From Gnetum montanum (taxonomy: Eukaryota > Streptophyta > Gnetopsida > Gnetales > Gnetaceae), in NCBI GenBank assembly GCA_015680685.1, contig MNCI01033409.1:212656-258041 (forward strand): a stretch of 45,386 nt of DNA, given 5' to 3'. Shown piece by piece: positions 22,661-32,080 of the stretch (within the stretch, counting starts at the first letter, position 1; each line of letters starts with the position of its first letter). Below the pieces are notes generated by a model. The model made no database searches and was not told the DNA's origin. It saw only the letters and a list, made by a program, of their open reading frames with translations. The position numbers and the translations under genes are program-made.

Positions 22661-23860
22661 TGCTTTATATCAGACATAGTATGGCTTGAGGTACAGGTGG
22701 TTCACAGGATTTGCAAACTCTTTGCCATCCATATTGGCCAGTTTGAAGGCCCCCTTCTCATAAGCTTTCATGACTATGAATGAGCCTTCGCAGTTTGCTG
22801 AGAACTTGTTTACATGTTCAAGAACAACTTTGAGAACTAAGTCCCCTTTTTTGATCAGTCGTTAATGTATATTAGAATGATGCTTTTGCCATTACTTGTC
22901 TTGGTACCATTCGATACAACCAAGTGTTTGGGCATGCTCCTCCTCTACAGAATCAAGGTCAATAATCCTTGACTCATTGTTCTGGGCTTCATTCACAACC
23001 CTTGATAGGATCATCCGAAGTGACGGTACTTGCAATTCAAGAGGTAACATCACTTCAGATCTATAAACTAGGTTGTAAGGAGTCTTACCTGTGGTCATTT
23101 TTCACGTTGTACGGTAAGCCCAAAACACATAGAGGATTTGCTCATGCCATCGTCTCTTACTGTTGCTAAGCATTCTTTTGAGCAAGTTGATGATGGCCTT
23201 GTTTGTTGCCTCTGCTTGACCGTTTTCTTGCAGTTAGTATGGCAACGAAAATGATTGCTTAATGCCAAGGTTGCTGTAAAAGGTTTTGATTTCTGCGCTA
23301 CTAAATTATGGCCCATTGGTTGTCACAATAGTCATGGGAAGACCAATCCTTATTACTATGTTGTCTAGGATAAAGTGAAAAACTTGTTAAGATGTAGTTT
23401 TCCTAAGGGGGATAGCCTCTACCCACTTTGTAAAGTACTCGGTGTCAGTGATGATGAAGCTATGTCCTACGAAAGACTTAGGTGTGATGGGTCCTATGAT
23501 ATCTAGTCGCCAGCATTGGAATGGCCACGTAATTTGTGTAGGGTGCAACTCAGTAGGTGAAACATGTATAAGATTTGCATGACGTTGGGATGTATCACAC
23601 GTTCTCACTTTGGCAAGGCAATCTCCTTCAATGCAAGACTAGTAGTACCCTAGACATTTGATTTTCGCTGCCATAGCTCTAGGGGCTATGTGTCCTCCAC
23701 ATAATCCCTCATGGATTTCATTAACAATTTTTTTTGCTTCCTCCCCACCAACGCAAGTTAGAAATATCCCATCAAAGGAGCGTTTACATAGGGTGTTATC
23801 TCCTATAAGGATATATTGCCAAGCTTTCTTTCGGATCGCATCCTTTTGAGTGGATGTCAA
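22620..23860 (-). pseudogene. Integrase remnant of the Tat element
   Basis: The N-terminal zinc region is visible (IHEGLCGGHIAPRAMAAKI, then DCLAKVRTCDTSQRH with one Cys changed). The core has its first Asp in CWRLDIIGPITPKSFVGHSF, loses the second (TTNGP where TDNGPQF is usual) and keeps the Glu in ENGQAEATNKAI. RRWHEQILYVFWAYRTT and TGKTPYNLVYRSEVMLP match the usual Tat text. The C-terminal module (KGDLVLKVV, KGAFKLANMDGKEFANPVNHLYLKPYY) ends near 22620. The functional enzyme would insert element DNA into chromosomes. Several stops and the missing Asp show it is inactive. Confidence 0.9.
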
Positions 23861-23997
23861 GCTATGTGGGGGTTCACTGTATTGAAGATAGGCTTTAATG
23901 TTAGCATATCACTCTTGGGTATCGGTGGTGTTGACAACTGCAATGTGTGCTGCTTGGATGATAGGATTAGTGCATTCTATTATTGAAGCTGGCAAAG

Positions 23998-24395
23998 CTG
24001 CAAAAAGGTGCGATGACACATTCAATGCTAATGTGGCTAAGGCATCTACTATGGTATTCTCATTGCAAGGCATGTGTTGGATGTCTATCGTTGTAAACTA
24101 TTTCAGCAAAATTTTGGCCAAGTCACAATAAGGCTATAAATGTGAAGCTTTATAGGCATAGATTTCGGTGATTTGGTTGATGATGAGTTGGGAATCACCT
24201 CAGATTGCCAAATGTTACATCTTTAATTCCTAGGCTTCTAAAAGGCCCTTAATAAGTCCTTCGTACTCAGCTACGTTGTTTGTACAAAGGAACGTAAAAT
24301 GGTAAGCAAAGGTTGAATATCCCTAGGGGGGAATGTAATGACGGTAGCAGCACTACCACCTCGCATAGCTAAGGCGTTGTCAAAATGCAAAGTGG
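23998..24395 (-). pseudogene. Second (archaeal-type) RNase H of the Tat element
   Basis: Downstream of the first RNase H, in two phases because of a frameshift, the minus strand gives LHFD near 24385. TNNVAEYEGLIKGLLEA follows near 24260, GDSQLIINQITEIYAYKA near 24170 and NTIVDALATLAL near 24030. These carry the acidic residues D, E, D and D of an RNase H active site in the right order. A second RNase H of this type between the first one and integrase is a known hallmark of the Tat clade, where the original domain has degenerated. Stops at four or more places. Confidence 0.82.
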
Positions 24396-24998
24396 CTTCG
24401 AAGTATAATGGCATAGGAGTGATGTTTTGACATGCTCGTCAGGGAACTCTGGCTCTATCATTGCCCAATCATCAACAGGTGAGGTTGTGAGTTGTGTAGC
24501 TATTGCTTGTCCCTTTGTCAATGATTGGGCTACATAGTGAAAATCGAATTCCACCGTTATAGCTTTCCATCGGGCTATCCTACTGCTCTCATATAGATTG
24601 TTTGTGATAGCCCGAAGTACGTTGCTCTTGCATATGATTTTAACCTTGCTATGGAACAGGTAATGTCTCAGCTTTTTTAGGGCAAATACTAGGGTGAGAC
24701 AATTTCTTTCTACTTCATTGTACTTCGCCTCATAAGGTATTAGTGCATGGCTCAAGTAATAAACTAGGATTTCAGAGCTGTCATCTTTCTTTTGACATTG
24801 CAATGCTGCAATAGACGTGTCTAAGGTGGCAAGGTAGATGTAGAAAGGCTTATCCCTCTGTGGTGGGTAAACCGTTGGGAGGCGCAAAAGCTCTTTCTTT
24901 AAGTCATCGAAGGCTTGTTGACATTGCTCTGTCCATTCGAAGTTGACACCCTTCTTTAGAAAGTGTTTCATGGGGTGTAACTTGTCGGTCAACCTCAC
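24369..24998 (-). pseudogene. First RNase H domain of the Tat element
   Basis: A 209-codon open stretch. It starts with the end of the RT connection (FLKKGVNFEWTEQCQQAFDDLKK) and holds the RNase H-like fold pattern: FYIYLATLDTSIAALQCQ, ILVYYLSHALIPYEAKYNEVERN, CLTLVFALKKLRHYLF, then IARWKAITVEFDFHYV and KGQAIATQL (usual: KGQALADFL). The canonical first Asp is not obvious, in line with the degenerate first RNase H of Tat elements. It is separated from the RT frame by a break near 25000-25100. Confidence 0.88.
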
Positions 24999-25103
24999 TA
25001 TAAAATTTCTAATAAACTATATTCTACCTTGTAACCCATGCAATTCTTTAAGATTGGTAGGGGGTGCTAGGTTAATGATGGCCTTAACTTTGTGAGGGTC
25101 CAC

Positions 25104-26174
25104 TCATATTCTAGCTTCTGATACTACAAACCCTAGTATGTGTTCAGTTTTAAATCTGAAAACACATTTCCTTAGGTTGACATGCAAGTCATGCCTGTGA
25201 CAATGTTTGAGGACTACATCTAGATCGTTGGGATGATCAATAGCTCTCTTAGACTTAACTGCTATGTCATCCACATAATCATTTAATCTCTCTAAGAGGT
25301 AGTCACTAAAAATGTACATCATGGCTCGTTGATAGGTTGCTCCAAAATTTTTGAGTCCAAAAGGCATCATGGTGTAACAAAAGGTTCCCCAAGGGATCAT
25401 GAAATTAGTTGTTAAATGATGCTCTAGATTGGTGTGGATCTGGTTGTAACCCAAGAACCCATCCATAAAGGATAGTAAAGCATGACTAGCTGTAGTGTGA
25501 ATAAGTTGATCAATACTTGGTAATGGGAAGTCATCTTTAATAATTGCTTTGTTCAGATCTCGAAAGTCAATACAAATTTGTATACCTTTCGTTTTCTTAG
25601 AGACTACAACGATGTTCAAAACCCACTCTGAGTAATCGACCACGTGAATGAAACCATCTTGATATAGCTTGGTGATTTCATCACGTACAGCTAGTGTAAT
25701 TTCTGGTTTGATTTTTCGAGCCTTTTGCTTGATTGCTTTGATACACGAGTTTAAGACAATGTTATGTTGTATGAGCCATGGGTCTAGGACTGACATGTCA
25801 TCATAGGACCACGCAAACACTTTAATATTATTTTGGAGAACCTTAGATATGTCCTTTTGCATTTGTGGATCTAGGAGAGAGCTAAGTTTTAATGTCTTTA
25901 TTTCCCCCTTGGATGTAGTTACAGGTGTTTCGATGAGAGGGTCCTCGTTCACATCCTCGGCCTCTAAGTCTAAGGCTTGGACCAGATGTTCAGGCCAATC
26001 TAGGGATGTTTTCGGGGATGCTACAGTGTTTTCAGTAGATGATTCCCAGTCTATGGATTCTGAGTTTAGGTGTCTTGTAAGCTTGCCATGAGGACTTGTC
26101 AAGGTTAAAAGCAAATGTAGATCATCATGCATGGCCATTTTTGTTAAACCTGCCACAATAAGAAAAAATACCAA
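25104..26174 (-). pseudogene. Reverse transcriptase of the Tat element (356 open codons)
   Basis: The longest open frame in the window. Residues 1-120 are a spacer with the usual pre-RT motif (NNIKVFAWSYDDMSVLDPWLIQH). The fingers follow (ITKLYQDGFIHVVDYSEWVLNIVVV), then the palm: ICIDFRDLNKAIIKDDFPLP, LLSFMDGFLGYNQI and FCYTMMPFGLKNFGATYQRA. The catalytic LNDYVDDIAVKSK lies near residue 300, and the thumb text CVFRFKTEHILGFVVSEARI ends it. YVDD is intact. NxGATYQR is characteristic of the Tat clade. The start codon is formal: in a live element RT is part of a polyprotein, and here its upstream neighbour, the protease, lies 6 kb away across the antisense cassette. No stop lies inside, unlike the neighbouring domains. 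Confidence 0.93.
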
Positions 26175-26284
26175 GTCAAGTGATACCTATTTATAGCAAC
26201 AACACTCAATGAATGTTTGTAAGGTAGCAATGCAACATGAGGTAATCGTAAATTACTATGTAAATTTTGTAAGTTGAAGTTGCT

Positions 26285-26620
26285 AGTTTAAGGTCTTAGC
26301 GGACTATATCAAGACCTGAAATGAGTGCTAAAATTGCCAGTTTAAGGTTGTAGCAGACCATTACATGTTATATAAATGACTGTTGGGATGCCATAAAGGA
26401 CATGGCGGATCATTAACCGGGTTAAAGCGTAGGCTAGAATTACTAGTTTAAGGTCTTTGCAAATCGCTACTAGGTAGATTTGGAAGCCAAAATTGCTAGT
26501 TTAAGGTCTTTCCGGACCATTAACAGGTAGATTATAAAAGCTGAGGTTACTAGTTTAAGGTCTTTGCAGGCCGTTAATAGGTAAACTTTGTAAAGATAGA
26601 TTGCTAGTTTAAGGTAGGAT
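26285..26620. repeat. Spaced TAGTTTAAGGTC repeats upstream of the antisense gene
   Basis: Six or more copies of a GCTAGTTTAAGGTCTT(T/A)GC(A/G)GACC-like core, spaced about 60-70 bp apart, with the same core as the 29-bp array at 22316-22431. They lie between the RT start and the promoter of the antisense gene. Confidence 0.85.
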
Positions 26621-26693
26621 AAAATTTTTTCGGTGGGCCCACCTGTTATGCTGTAGACAATCTCTATGCTATAGTGATACTATGACACAATAG

Positions 26694-26705
26694 TGCTACG
26701 CTACA
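26694..26705 (+). promoter_or_regulatory. LTR-type CTACGCTA motif in the antisense gene promoter
   Basis: TGCTACGCTACA lies 57 bp upstream of the TATA box, with a decayed relative (TGCTATAG) near 26668. It is the motif of the U3 palindromes in this element's LTRs. Role as a shared regulatory site is inferred. Confidence 0.5.
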
Positions 26706-26761
26706 AGGGATGTTCCACATTAATCGAGACATGAAAATGGCAAGTGTTTTACTGCGTTGGA

Positions 26762-26769
26762 TATAAATA
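26762..26769 (+). promoter_or_regulatory. TATA box of the antisense gene
   Basis: TATAAATA on the plus strand. The predicted start of transcription is about 30 bp on, near 26795, and the first ATG after it is the proposed start codon at 26897 in a favourable context (A at -3, G at +4). Confidence 0.65.
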
Positions 26770-26896
26770 GGGGTTTACCCCTGGTAAACTCTTCATTTTC
26801 ATTGTCAAAGCCCATACTCAAAGCGTAGTGTGGTAGCATAGAGAGGGAGCGAATAGGTGTAGTGTAGTAGTTGACAGAGAATTCACGAGTGAGAAA

Positions 26897-27015
26897 ATGG
26901 TGCCCAAAGATGAACGCAAACACCGAGGACTTGCCAAGGTAGACAAGATGAAGGACTCTCTGGGACGCCTGTCCAAGGTGCGAGTTGAGGTGCGATAGAA
27001 GACTTTGTCAGCTCG
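26897..27015 (+). CDS. Antisense gene, exon 1 (tentative)
   Basis: From the ATG the text is MVPKDERKHRGLAKVDKMKD, basic, reaching a TAG at 26996. The exon ends at a strong donor (TCG|GTAAGT). To join exon 2 in frame the last part must be read one base away from the ATG frame (IEDFVSS joined to VHVETHLDYP). Either a 1-base change has occurred in this copy or the start lies elsewhere. No second copy exists in the window to test it. Confidence 0.45.
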
Positions 27016-27099
27016 GTAAGTCGCTACACTAACCTTATTTTCCAGATTGCTGTTATCGTTATTATGGTGAAATTTGCATTTATTGCCACTGTTTTGGTT

Positions 27100-27940
27100 G
27101 CTGTTTTGGCCGCTACACTGTCATTGTCGCTAGTTGGCCATAGCGGCCATACAGATGCTACACTATGGCTACATGTAGTATCACCTTAACCACCATTGTT
27201 GAGAATGGTGACTGCCTTGTCGCGAGAGTTTGGATAATTTTGAGTGATGTAGCGCATGCTTGGTGCAGTGTACTACCTTGCGAAATTTAATTATGATAGC
27301 ATGATGCCTGCTTAATGTAGCGCAACGCGAGTTATTTCATACGACAAGATAGGGTTGGGACGACAGGAGCACAATGAATTCTTTCTCATCTGCACTGTTT
27401 AAGGCTGTAATGTTTTTGTTACTATTCTGCTATGCTATTATGCCATAGGGCCTTTAGGCCATTATATTGGTAGCCTGTTGCATTGCTACGCTACTGAACC
27501 TGTAACACTACTACATTGTTAAATTTTTTTTATTTATATTTTTTTGTTAAGTTTGCTACGTTTCCATGCCTGTTATAGGGGCATGTTTGTTATATTGTCA
27601 CATGTCTGCCTATGCTTGTTTGTTTGCTATCTTGCTATGCTACACGTATCGTAGTCATCACCCTTAAGCATGAGTGTAACTGTTGCATTGCATATCTATT
27701 ATGTTATGCTGTGTATCGTGTAATCTGTTACCGTAAGGTGCACCCAACATTGTTACTCTATGCAGGCCTTGATGGCTACGCTACGCTGTAAGTGCCTCTT
27801 TGTTACATTGCCTATAATGTTTAACTCTATTTTCTTTTAAAGAGAAATTTGCAACTGAAAGATCATGCTATGCTACATGTAAAGAGGGGGTCATGCTACG
27901 CTACTTGTAAAAAAATGGTTACACTATGCTACATGTAATC
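27100..27940. repeat. CTACGCTA motif copies in intron 1 of the antisense gene
   Basis: Copies and decayed variants lie near 27115, 27160-27175, 27485, 27640, 27775-27790, 27867, 27895 and 27925. More occur in later introns (29967-30003). The exons are nearly free of them. The same motif fills the U3 of the element's LTRs. Confidence 0.75.
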
Positions 27941-27984
27941 CTTACTTGAACACAATACTAACGTTTGGGTGCTTTGTCATGCAG

Positions 27985-28795
27985 GTTCATGTTGAAACCC
28001 ATCTTGATTATCCTTGAGATTGTAGGAGTCCTGTGTAGCTTAGTGAACTAGTGGGCAACATCCCTCCTCCCCATTCACATGTGGGGCAATAGGCGATTTG
28101 GTTCTAGGAGGATGCACAAGACTTCTTACAGTTCCTCCTCCACTACTTTAGTGTGATCATGTGGTCACACTTATCAGCTGAGACAGTAGTCGCCATTACA
28201 GAAACATTGTTGCCCGGGGAAAATCGGGGTATTATGAAATTCTTGGCTAACAGGGCGATTGGAGGCAAAGGCATAACAGGTTCCAACTAGTGCCCAAAAG
28301 GCTTGAGATGCTTAATTTGGATCTATGACATGCTTGAGTACAAATGCTATCACTTATATAACATGTCATACATTGCCCGCCACATGGGCACTTATTTTCA
28401 GAACCCTCCTGGAACCGTTTACTATGCCAAAAGGTGAGTTCTGTGAAGGTGCCTTAACATGTTGTATAATATATGTTACGCTAGATAGAGGTGTTAACTA
28501 TTTTTTTTGTGTATTTCCAGGTTCTATATTGATGGAAATGGTCTTCACGGTGATACATATGCTTTGGTGTTGGCACAGACAGCCTTACAGGAGTTTTCCT
28601 CTACTGGGAATGTGCGCACTGGTGTAATAGGATAATTTGGGGTTGAGTTTAAAACCTACCCAACTCGGTATTCCCAATTTTATGGAAAGTGTAAGGAAGT
28701 TGGTTGGTTGGATAGGAAGTGGGCATCTCTCAAGCCGCTCATCGTTGAACATATGCTAGTGAAGCTCCCACCATTTCCTATGCCATTTAAACTTG
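27985..28795 (+). CDS. Antisense gene, exons 2 and 3
   Basis: Exon 2 (27985-28433) follows CATGCAG and ends AAAAG|GTGAGT. It reads DAQDFLQFLLHYFSVIMWSH, then ETVVAITETLLPGENRGIMK, GLRCLIWIYDML and HMGTYFQNPPGTVYYAKR. Exon 3 (28521-28795) follows a polypyrimidine-like TTTTTTTTGTGTATTTCCAG, completes the split Arg codon and reads FYIDGNGLHGDTYALVLAQT, YGKCKEVGWLDRKWASLKPL and LVKLPPFPMPFKL. The frame continuity across this junction and the aromatic-rich globular character argue for a real folded domain. Exon 2 has stops in its first third and one at about 28287; exon 3 has one (TAA near 28634). No homologue is seen elsewhere in the window, because copy B starts in exon 4. Confidence 0.75.
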
Positions 28796-28883
28796 GTATG
28801 CTAAGTTGTGGATTCGTTGTATGTATTTGGGTGGTGATCATTTTTTTGCTAACTTTTTCTTTTTATTTCAAAAACTATTATAG

Positions 28884-29933
28884 TGGTGATGAAATCCCAA
28901 GAGGTCACTGTGATCACCTCCGGGCATAACGAAACCAACCTCTTTTTCAAGTATAGGGAGGTGGAGGAGACCCAGCGTTGGCTTTGCAATGGGACCCTAG
29001 CCATCCTTGTCCACAACCTTGAGGAGGCTGGGATCATGGACTTATTTTTGGCTATGAACCCAAGCATCCCACCTATCGAAATGCTTTCCCTAGCCAATTC
29101 CTTCTTTGAGAAGGTTAACCGCTTCTATACACGTGTTCATGGTGTACGGGTGGTGTTTGAAATCAATGACCAACTATTTGTGAATCTTTTCGGTGTCCCT
29201 TCTCATGGTCTCCCTATAGGAGAAAAATCTAAGAAAGATGAAAATCATCAGGGGGAGATTGAGAAGTGGCTAGGTATGGCTAAGGACTAAAAGGGGATCT
29301 ACATCAAGAAGGTCAGGCTAAGGGTGGCTAAAATGATTTACCCTGTCTTCTGTGCTTATGCCTTCCCCAAGCTACTCTCCCAAGGGAAAATCCTTGGAGT
29401 GGAGTAGGCTTGGATAATGAGGGATGTCATGGAAGAAGGGATTCGCTACAACTAGGCCAAGTACCTGTGTGAGGGCTTGCAGGTTGAGATGATCAAACTT
29501 CACAGGAAGCTTGAGTCCCATTTCAATGTGCATTATGCCTTCTTTGTAGCCTACCTGCGATATTTTGCAAAGTTCTTAGTAGTCCATGAGAATGACATCT
29601 AGGTGCAACAAAATCATACTCAAATTTCCAAATTGTGGATTTTCCAAGTTTTCCATACCACACGATCCCAAGATCCCCCAGAGGCTATTGGGGAATCATT
29701 TTTAGTAACGATAAGAGATTGGGTGGCACAAACCTTCCATGCCTAGGACAACATGGGAGAGGCATCCTCCATTAACATGGGCAGTGTGACAAGGGGAGAA
29801 CACCTCATTGTAGAAACAGTGATGACTAGCTTGCAACCTAATAGGTCCCATCCTGCCGAAGAGCCTCCCCACACAAATGAAGAGAGCGGGTAGAAGTTGC
29901 AACTCAGAATTCACAAAGTGTAGCCCCCGATTG
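28884..29933 (+). CDS. Antisense gene, exon 4 (conserved central domain)
   Basis: A 350-codon exon homologous to 43333-44340. Conserved points are the E.TQ/KAQ.W helix, LEEAGIMDLF against LDDAGLLELF, IEMLSLANSF against GEMIGIVDSF and the strand GVRVVFEINDQLFVNLFGVP with the following GLP. Further matches are IEKWLG, YPVFCAYAFPKLLSQ, AFFVAYLRYFAKFLVV and TTRSQDPPEAIGES. Only the first 136 codons are open; a TAA at 29288 and several TAGs follow. One TAG at 29453-29455 (RYN, stop, AKYL) is matched by a TAG at the same codon in copy B. The exon ends ATTG|GTAAGT. Confidence 0.85.
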
Positions 29934-30056
29934 GTAAGTGTGTTTTATTATTTGGCTAATGCTTGCTACGTTATGCTATGCTAGGTAGTGTTGCATGGTG
30001 TAGCGTCTATTTTGAGTTGGTATATCTTGCCTACTGTAATTATGTTTTATTAGCAG

Positions 30057-30689
30057 AGGAAGGAGAAGAAGAATGGGAGGAAGAGGTAGTGGCCCTTGGA
30101 ACAAGGACGACTGGCAGAGATGAGGAGGCCTTTGTTGTAGAGGAAAGGGCCCTAGCCGATGAAGAAGGGACCCTTGCCACATAAGAAAGGGCCTTGATTG
30201 GTGAGGAAGAGGTCCCTACCAATTAGGAAGAAAGGGCCTCGATCGATGAAGAAGAGGCCCCTGCCAATTAGGAAGAGGTCCCTGCTGATGATCCTTTTGC
30301 TGAGTGTAGTTCAGTACCATAGGGACATATGAGTGTTGAGGATGCTACTATGTTTTTGGGTTAGCTGGAAAGAGAGGGGCTCCACTTTGATGATGGTGAG
30401 TTTGACCACTTATTTGATAGTGTGCCAATGGACAACCCGTTTGCTATCACCCCTAAGGATTTGCTGGGTAGGATTTTTACACTATCTTTTACATCATTCA
30501 TCAACTTTGTTGTAGTCCTCTCCATTGTCGCTAACATGTTTTATCATGCAGTAGACACCACTGTTGATACTTCTGGTCCTTCTTCGATCTGCTTGCGACC
30601 ATGGACTAAGACCCCTGAAAAATTCACTTTTATGGAGGGGATGGTCAATGACATGATCGACTGTCTGAAGCAGATTGATCCAGAGATTG
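30057..30689 (+). CDS. Antisense gene, exons 5 and 6
   Basis: Exon 5 (30057-30467) encodes a highly acidic stretch with imperfect repeats of about 11-16 residues (EERALADEEGTLAT, ERALIGEEEVPTN, EERASIDEEEAPAN), then DDGEFDHLFDSVPMDNPFAI. Copy B is also acidic here but not repeated, so the repeats arose in this copy's line. Exon 6 (30552-30689) reads VDTTVDTSGPSS and then KFTFMEGMVNDMIDCLKQIDPEI, matching MDFVDGIAEEVIEHLQEVHPDI in copy B. Introns on both sides fall at the same phase in both copies. Exon 5 has several TAA/TAG stops. Confidence 0.75.
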
Positions 30690-30772
30690 GTAAGTTAAAG
30701 TTGCTATGCTAGAATTTCTAAATTGTTGTAATTTCACTATGTAACTAATGCCTTTCCATGTGTAGTTGGTAG

Positions 30773-31744
30773 CTTCTCGCCTCAAGTGGGATCCCAAACA
30801 AGCAGTTGTGATCAATGCCATACCCAAATTTTCGTAGGAGGTGACCAAAGTACCTCGTCACATATACGACGAGGTAAGTAAATGTGCATTGTACTCAGCA
30901 CAATCTTTGTGGAAATGCAGGCGTGTGAATGAAGGCCTCTAGAAATAGGTACAAAGGCTTGAGAAGGAGAAGGCCAATCTATCCACTGAGGTGGGGGGTC
31001 TCGAATCTAGGAACAAATTCTTGTTGGCTCAGGACACTAACGATGATAGTTTACGTATGGTTGTCATTGATCACACAAGATATTGGATGGCCGTGTAACG
31101 CAACAATGAATCCACACGCGAAATAATCTAACAATGCATGCAAATGGAACTTCTAGCACAAAAGAACCAAGATTGGAAGGATTATAGCACTAAGGTTTAC
31201 GAGTGGGGGCAGGCACAGAAAAACCACAAACATATGTATAAAATGGAATGTGCCACCTACCATAAATACTACTGGGATGCTTTGGTCAAGTTGCATACCC
31301 ATGAGCTATTCCTTGATATTATTGGCGCTTATAGGGCTTATGATAGGTTCATGCAATAGGTGACAATCAATGAATCTCCTGAAAGGGAGGTAACCCCATC
31401 TACGGGTGAGACTACCACTATCACCTTTTCTCTAGGACCACCTAGATGGACAACCATAGAAAAAGAGAAAGTTGCAACAAGCGCTGATCTGGGAGATAGG
31501 AATTGGATCAACATTACCAAGGAGGAGATCTTGCAATGTCTCATGGCTGGCATGGATTGGATACCCCCCAAAATAGATGTGGGGCCATCTCAGGTTAGTC
31601 ACTTTTTATGGTGTGATAGTTTATTTTATAAAAGTCTTTATTGTAGCTTTAACTGATTATTTTATTTTCTTTGTTATGTAGGATCCAAATGAAAACACAG
31701 GACCCACTGAGGTAGGGGATGGTGGTGCAGGTGAAGACTCATAG
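30773..31744 (+). CDS. Antisense gene, exons 7 and 8
   Basis: Exon 7 (30773-31593) begins SRLKWDPKQ, matched by AKLRWDPSE in copy B. It continues through SLWKCRR into a heptad-like, charged coiled coil (QRLEKEKANLSTEVGGLES, QAQKNHKHMYKMECATYHKY) and ends with TKEEILQCLMAGMDWIPPK. A GTAAGT at 30874 is coding, since copy B reads straight through. Exon 8 (31682-31744) gives DPNENTGPTEVGDGGAGEDS and a stop at 31742-31744, which I take as the true end because the phase-0 junction is exact. Confidence 0.78.
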
Positions 31745-31929
31745 CGTAGCGGTGGAGAACTTTATTCTTGCTTTTGAATTTACAAATGAATTTTGTAAAC
31801 ATTATTGATTGTTATTGAATGGAGAATGTAATGTGAAGAGATTTGTTACGTTTTGGCTAATGTGTCATATTTATTTTTTATTCTTTGTTCTTTTAAACTC
31901 CTTGGGAACTTCTTGTTTTAGTTTTAGGC

Positions 31930-32080
31930 CATTTTGGGCTGTAACAATAGTTTAAGGCCATTACGGGCCGATGCTAATAGTTTAAGGCCATTTTAGGCCA
32001 TTGCTAGTTTTAGGCCATTTCAAGCCATCGTATGGTGATAAAGAAAAATTTTGCTAGTTTTAGGCCTTAGTGGGCCATGA
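31930..32080. repeat. Spaced TAGTTTAAGGCC repeats downstream of the antisense gene
   Basis: Four copies of a TAGTTT(A)AGGCCATT..GGCC core, spaced about 28-50 bp, related to the arrays at 26285-26620 and 22254-22660. They bound the cassette on its other side. Confidence 0.8.

Larger units (their letters stand above)
26897..31744 (+). pseudogene. Antisense multi-exon gene carried by the Tat element (copy A)
   Basis: Proposed exons: 26897-27015, 27985-28433, 28521-28795, 28884-29933, 30057-30467, 30552-30689, 30773-31593 and 31682-31744. All junctions are GT-AG, with strong donors GTAAGT (twice or more) and GTGAGT. From exon 2 to exon 8 one frame runs through six introns with matching phases, broken only by single stop codons; total about 1,100 residues. 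The order is a unique N-terminal domain (exons 2-3), a domain with FVNLFGVPSHGLP (exon 4), an acidic repeat region (exon 5), a helical segment (exon 6), a coiled coil (exon 7) and a short acidic tail ending EDS. It lies on the strand opposite the element's own genes, between protease and RT. The family is not recognised; exon 4 loosely recalls plant TE-borne mobile-domain proteins. About ten stops make this copy a pseudogene. Confidence 0.82.

Noticed and set aside
24141-26091. Plus-strand frames such as 25849-26091 and 23898-24131
   Set aside because: They lie antisense to clear RT and RNase H text and have no introns, promoter or conserved partner.
30872-30880. Strong splice donor GAG|GTAAGT inside exon 7 of copy A
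   Set aside because: Copy B reads straight through the matching place (VYEGVAESLAHN against IYDEVSKCALYS), so the motif is coding.
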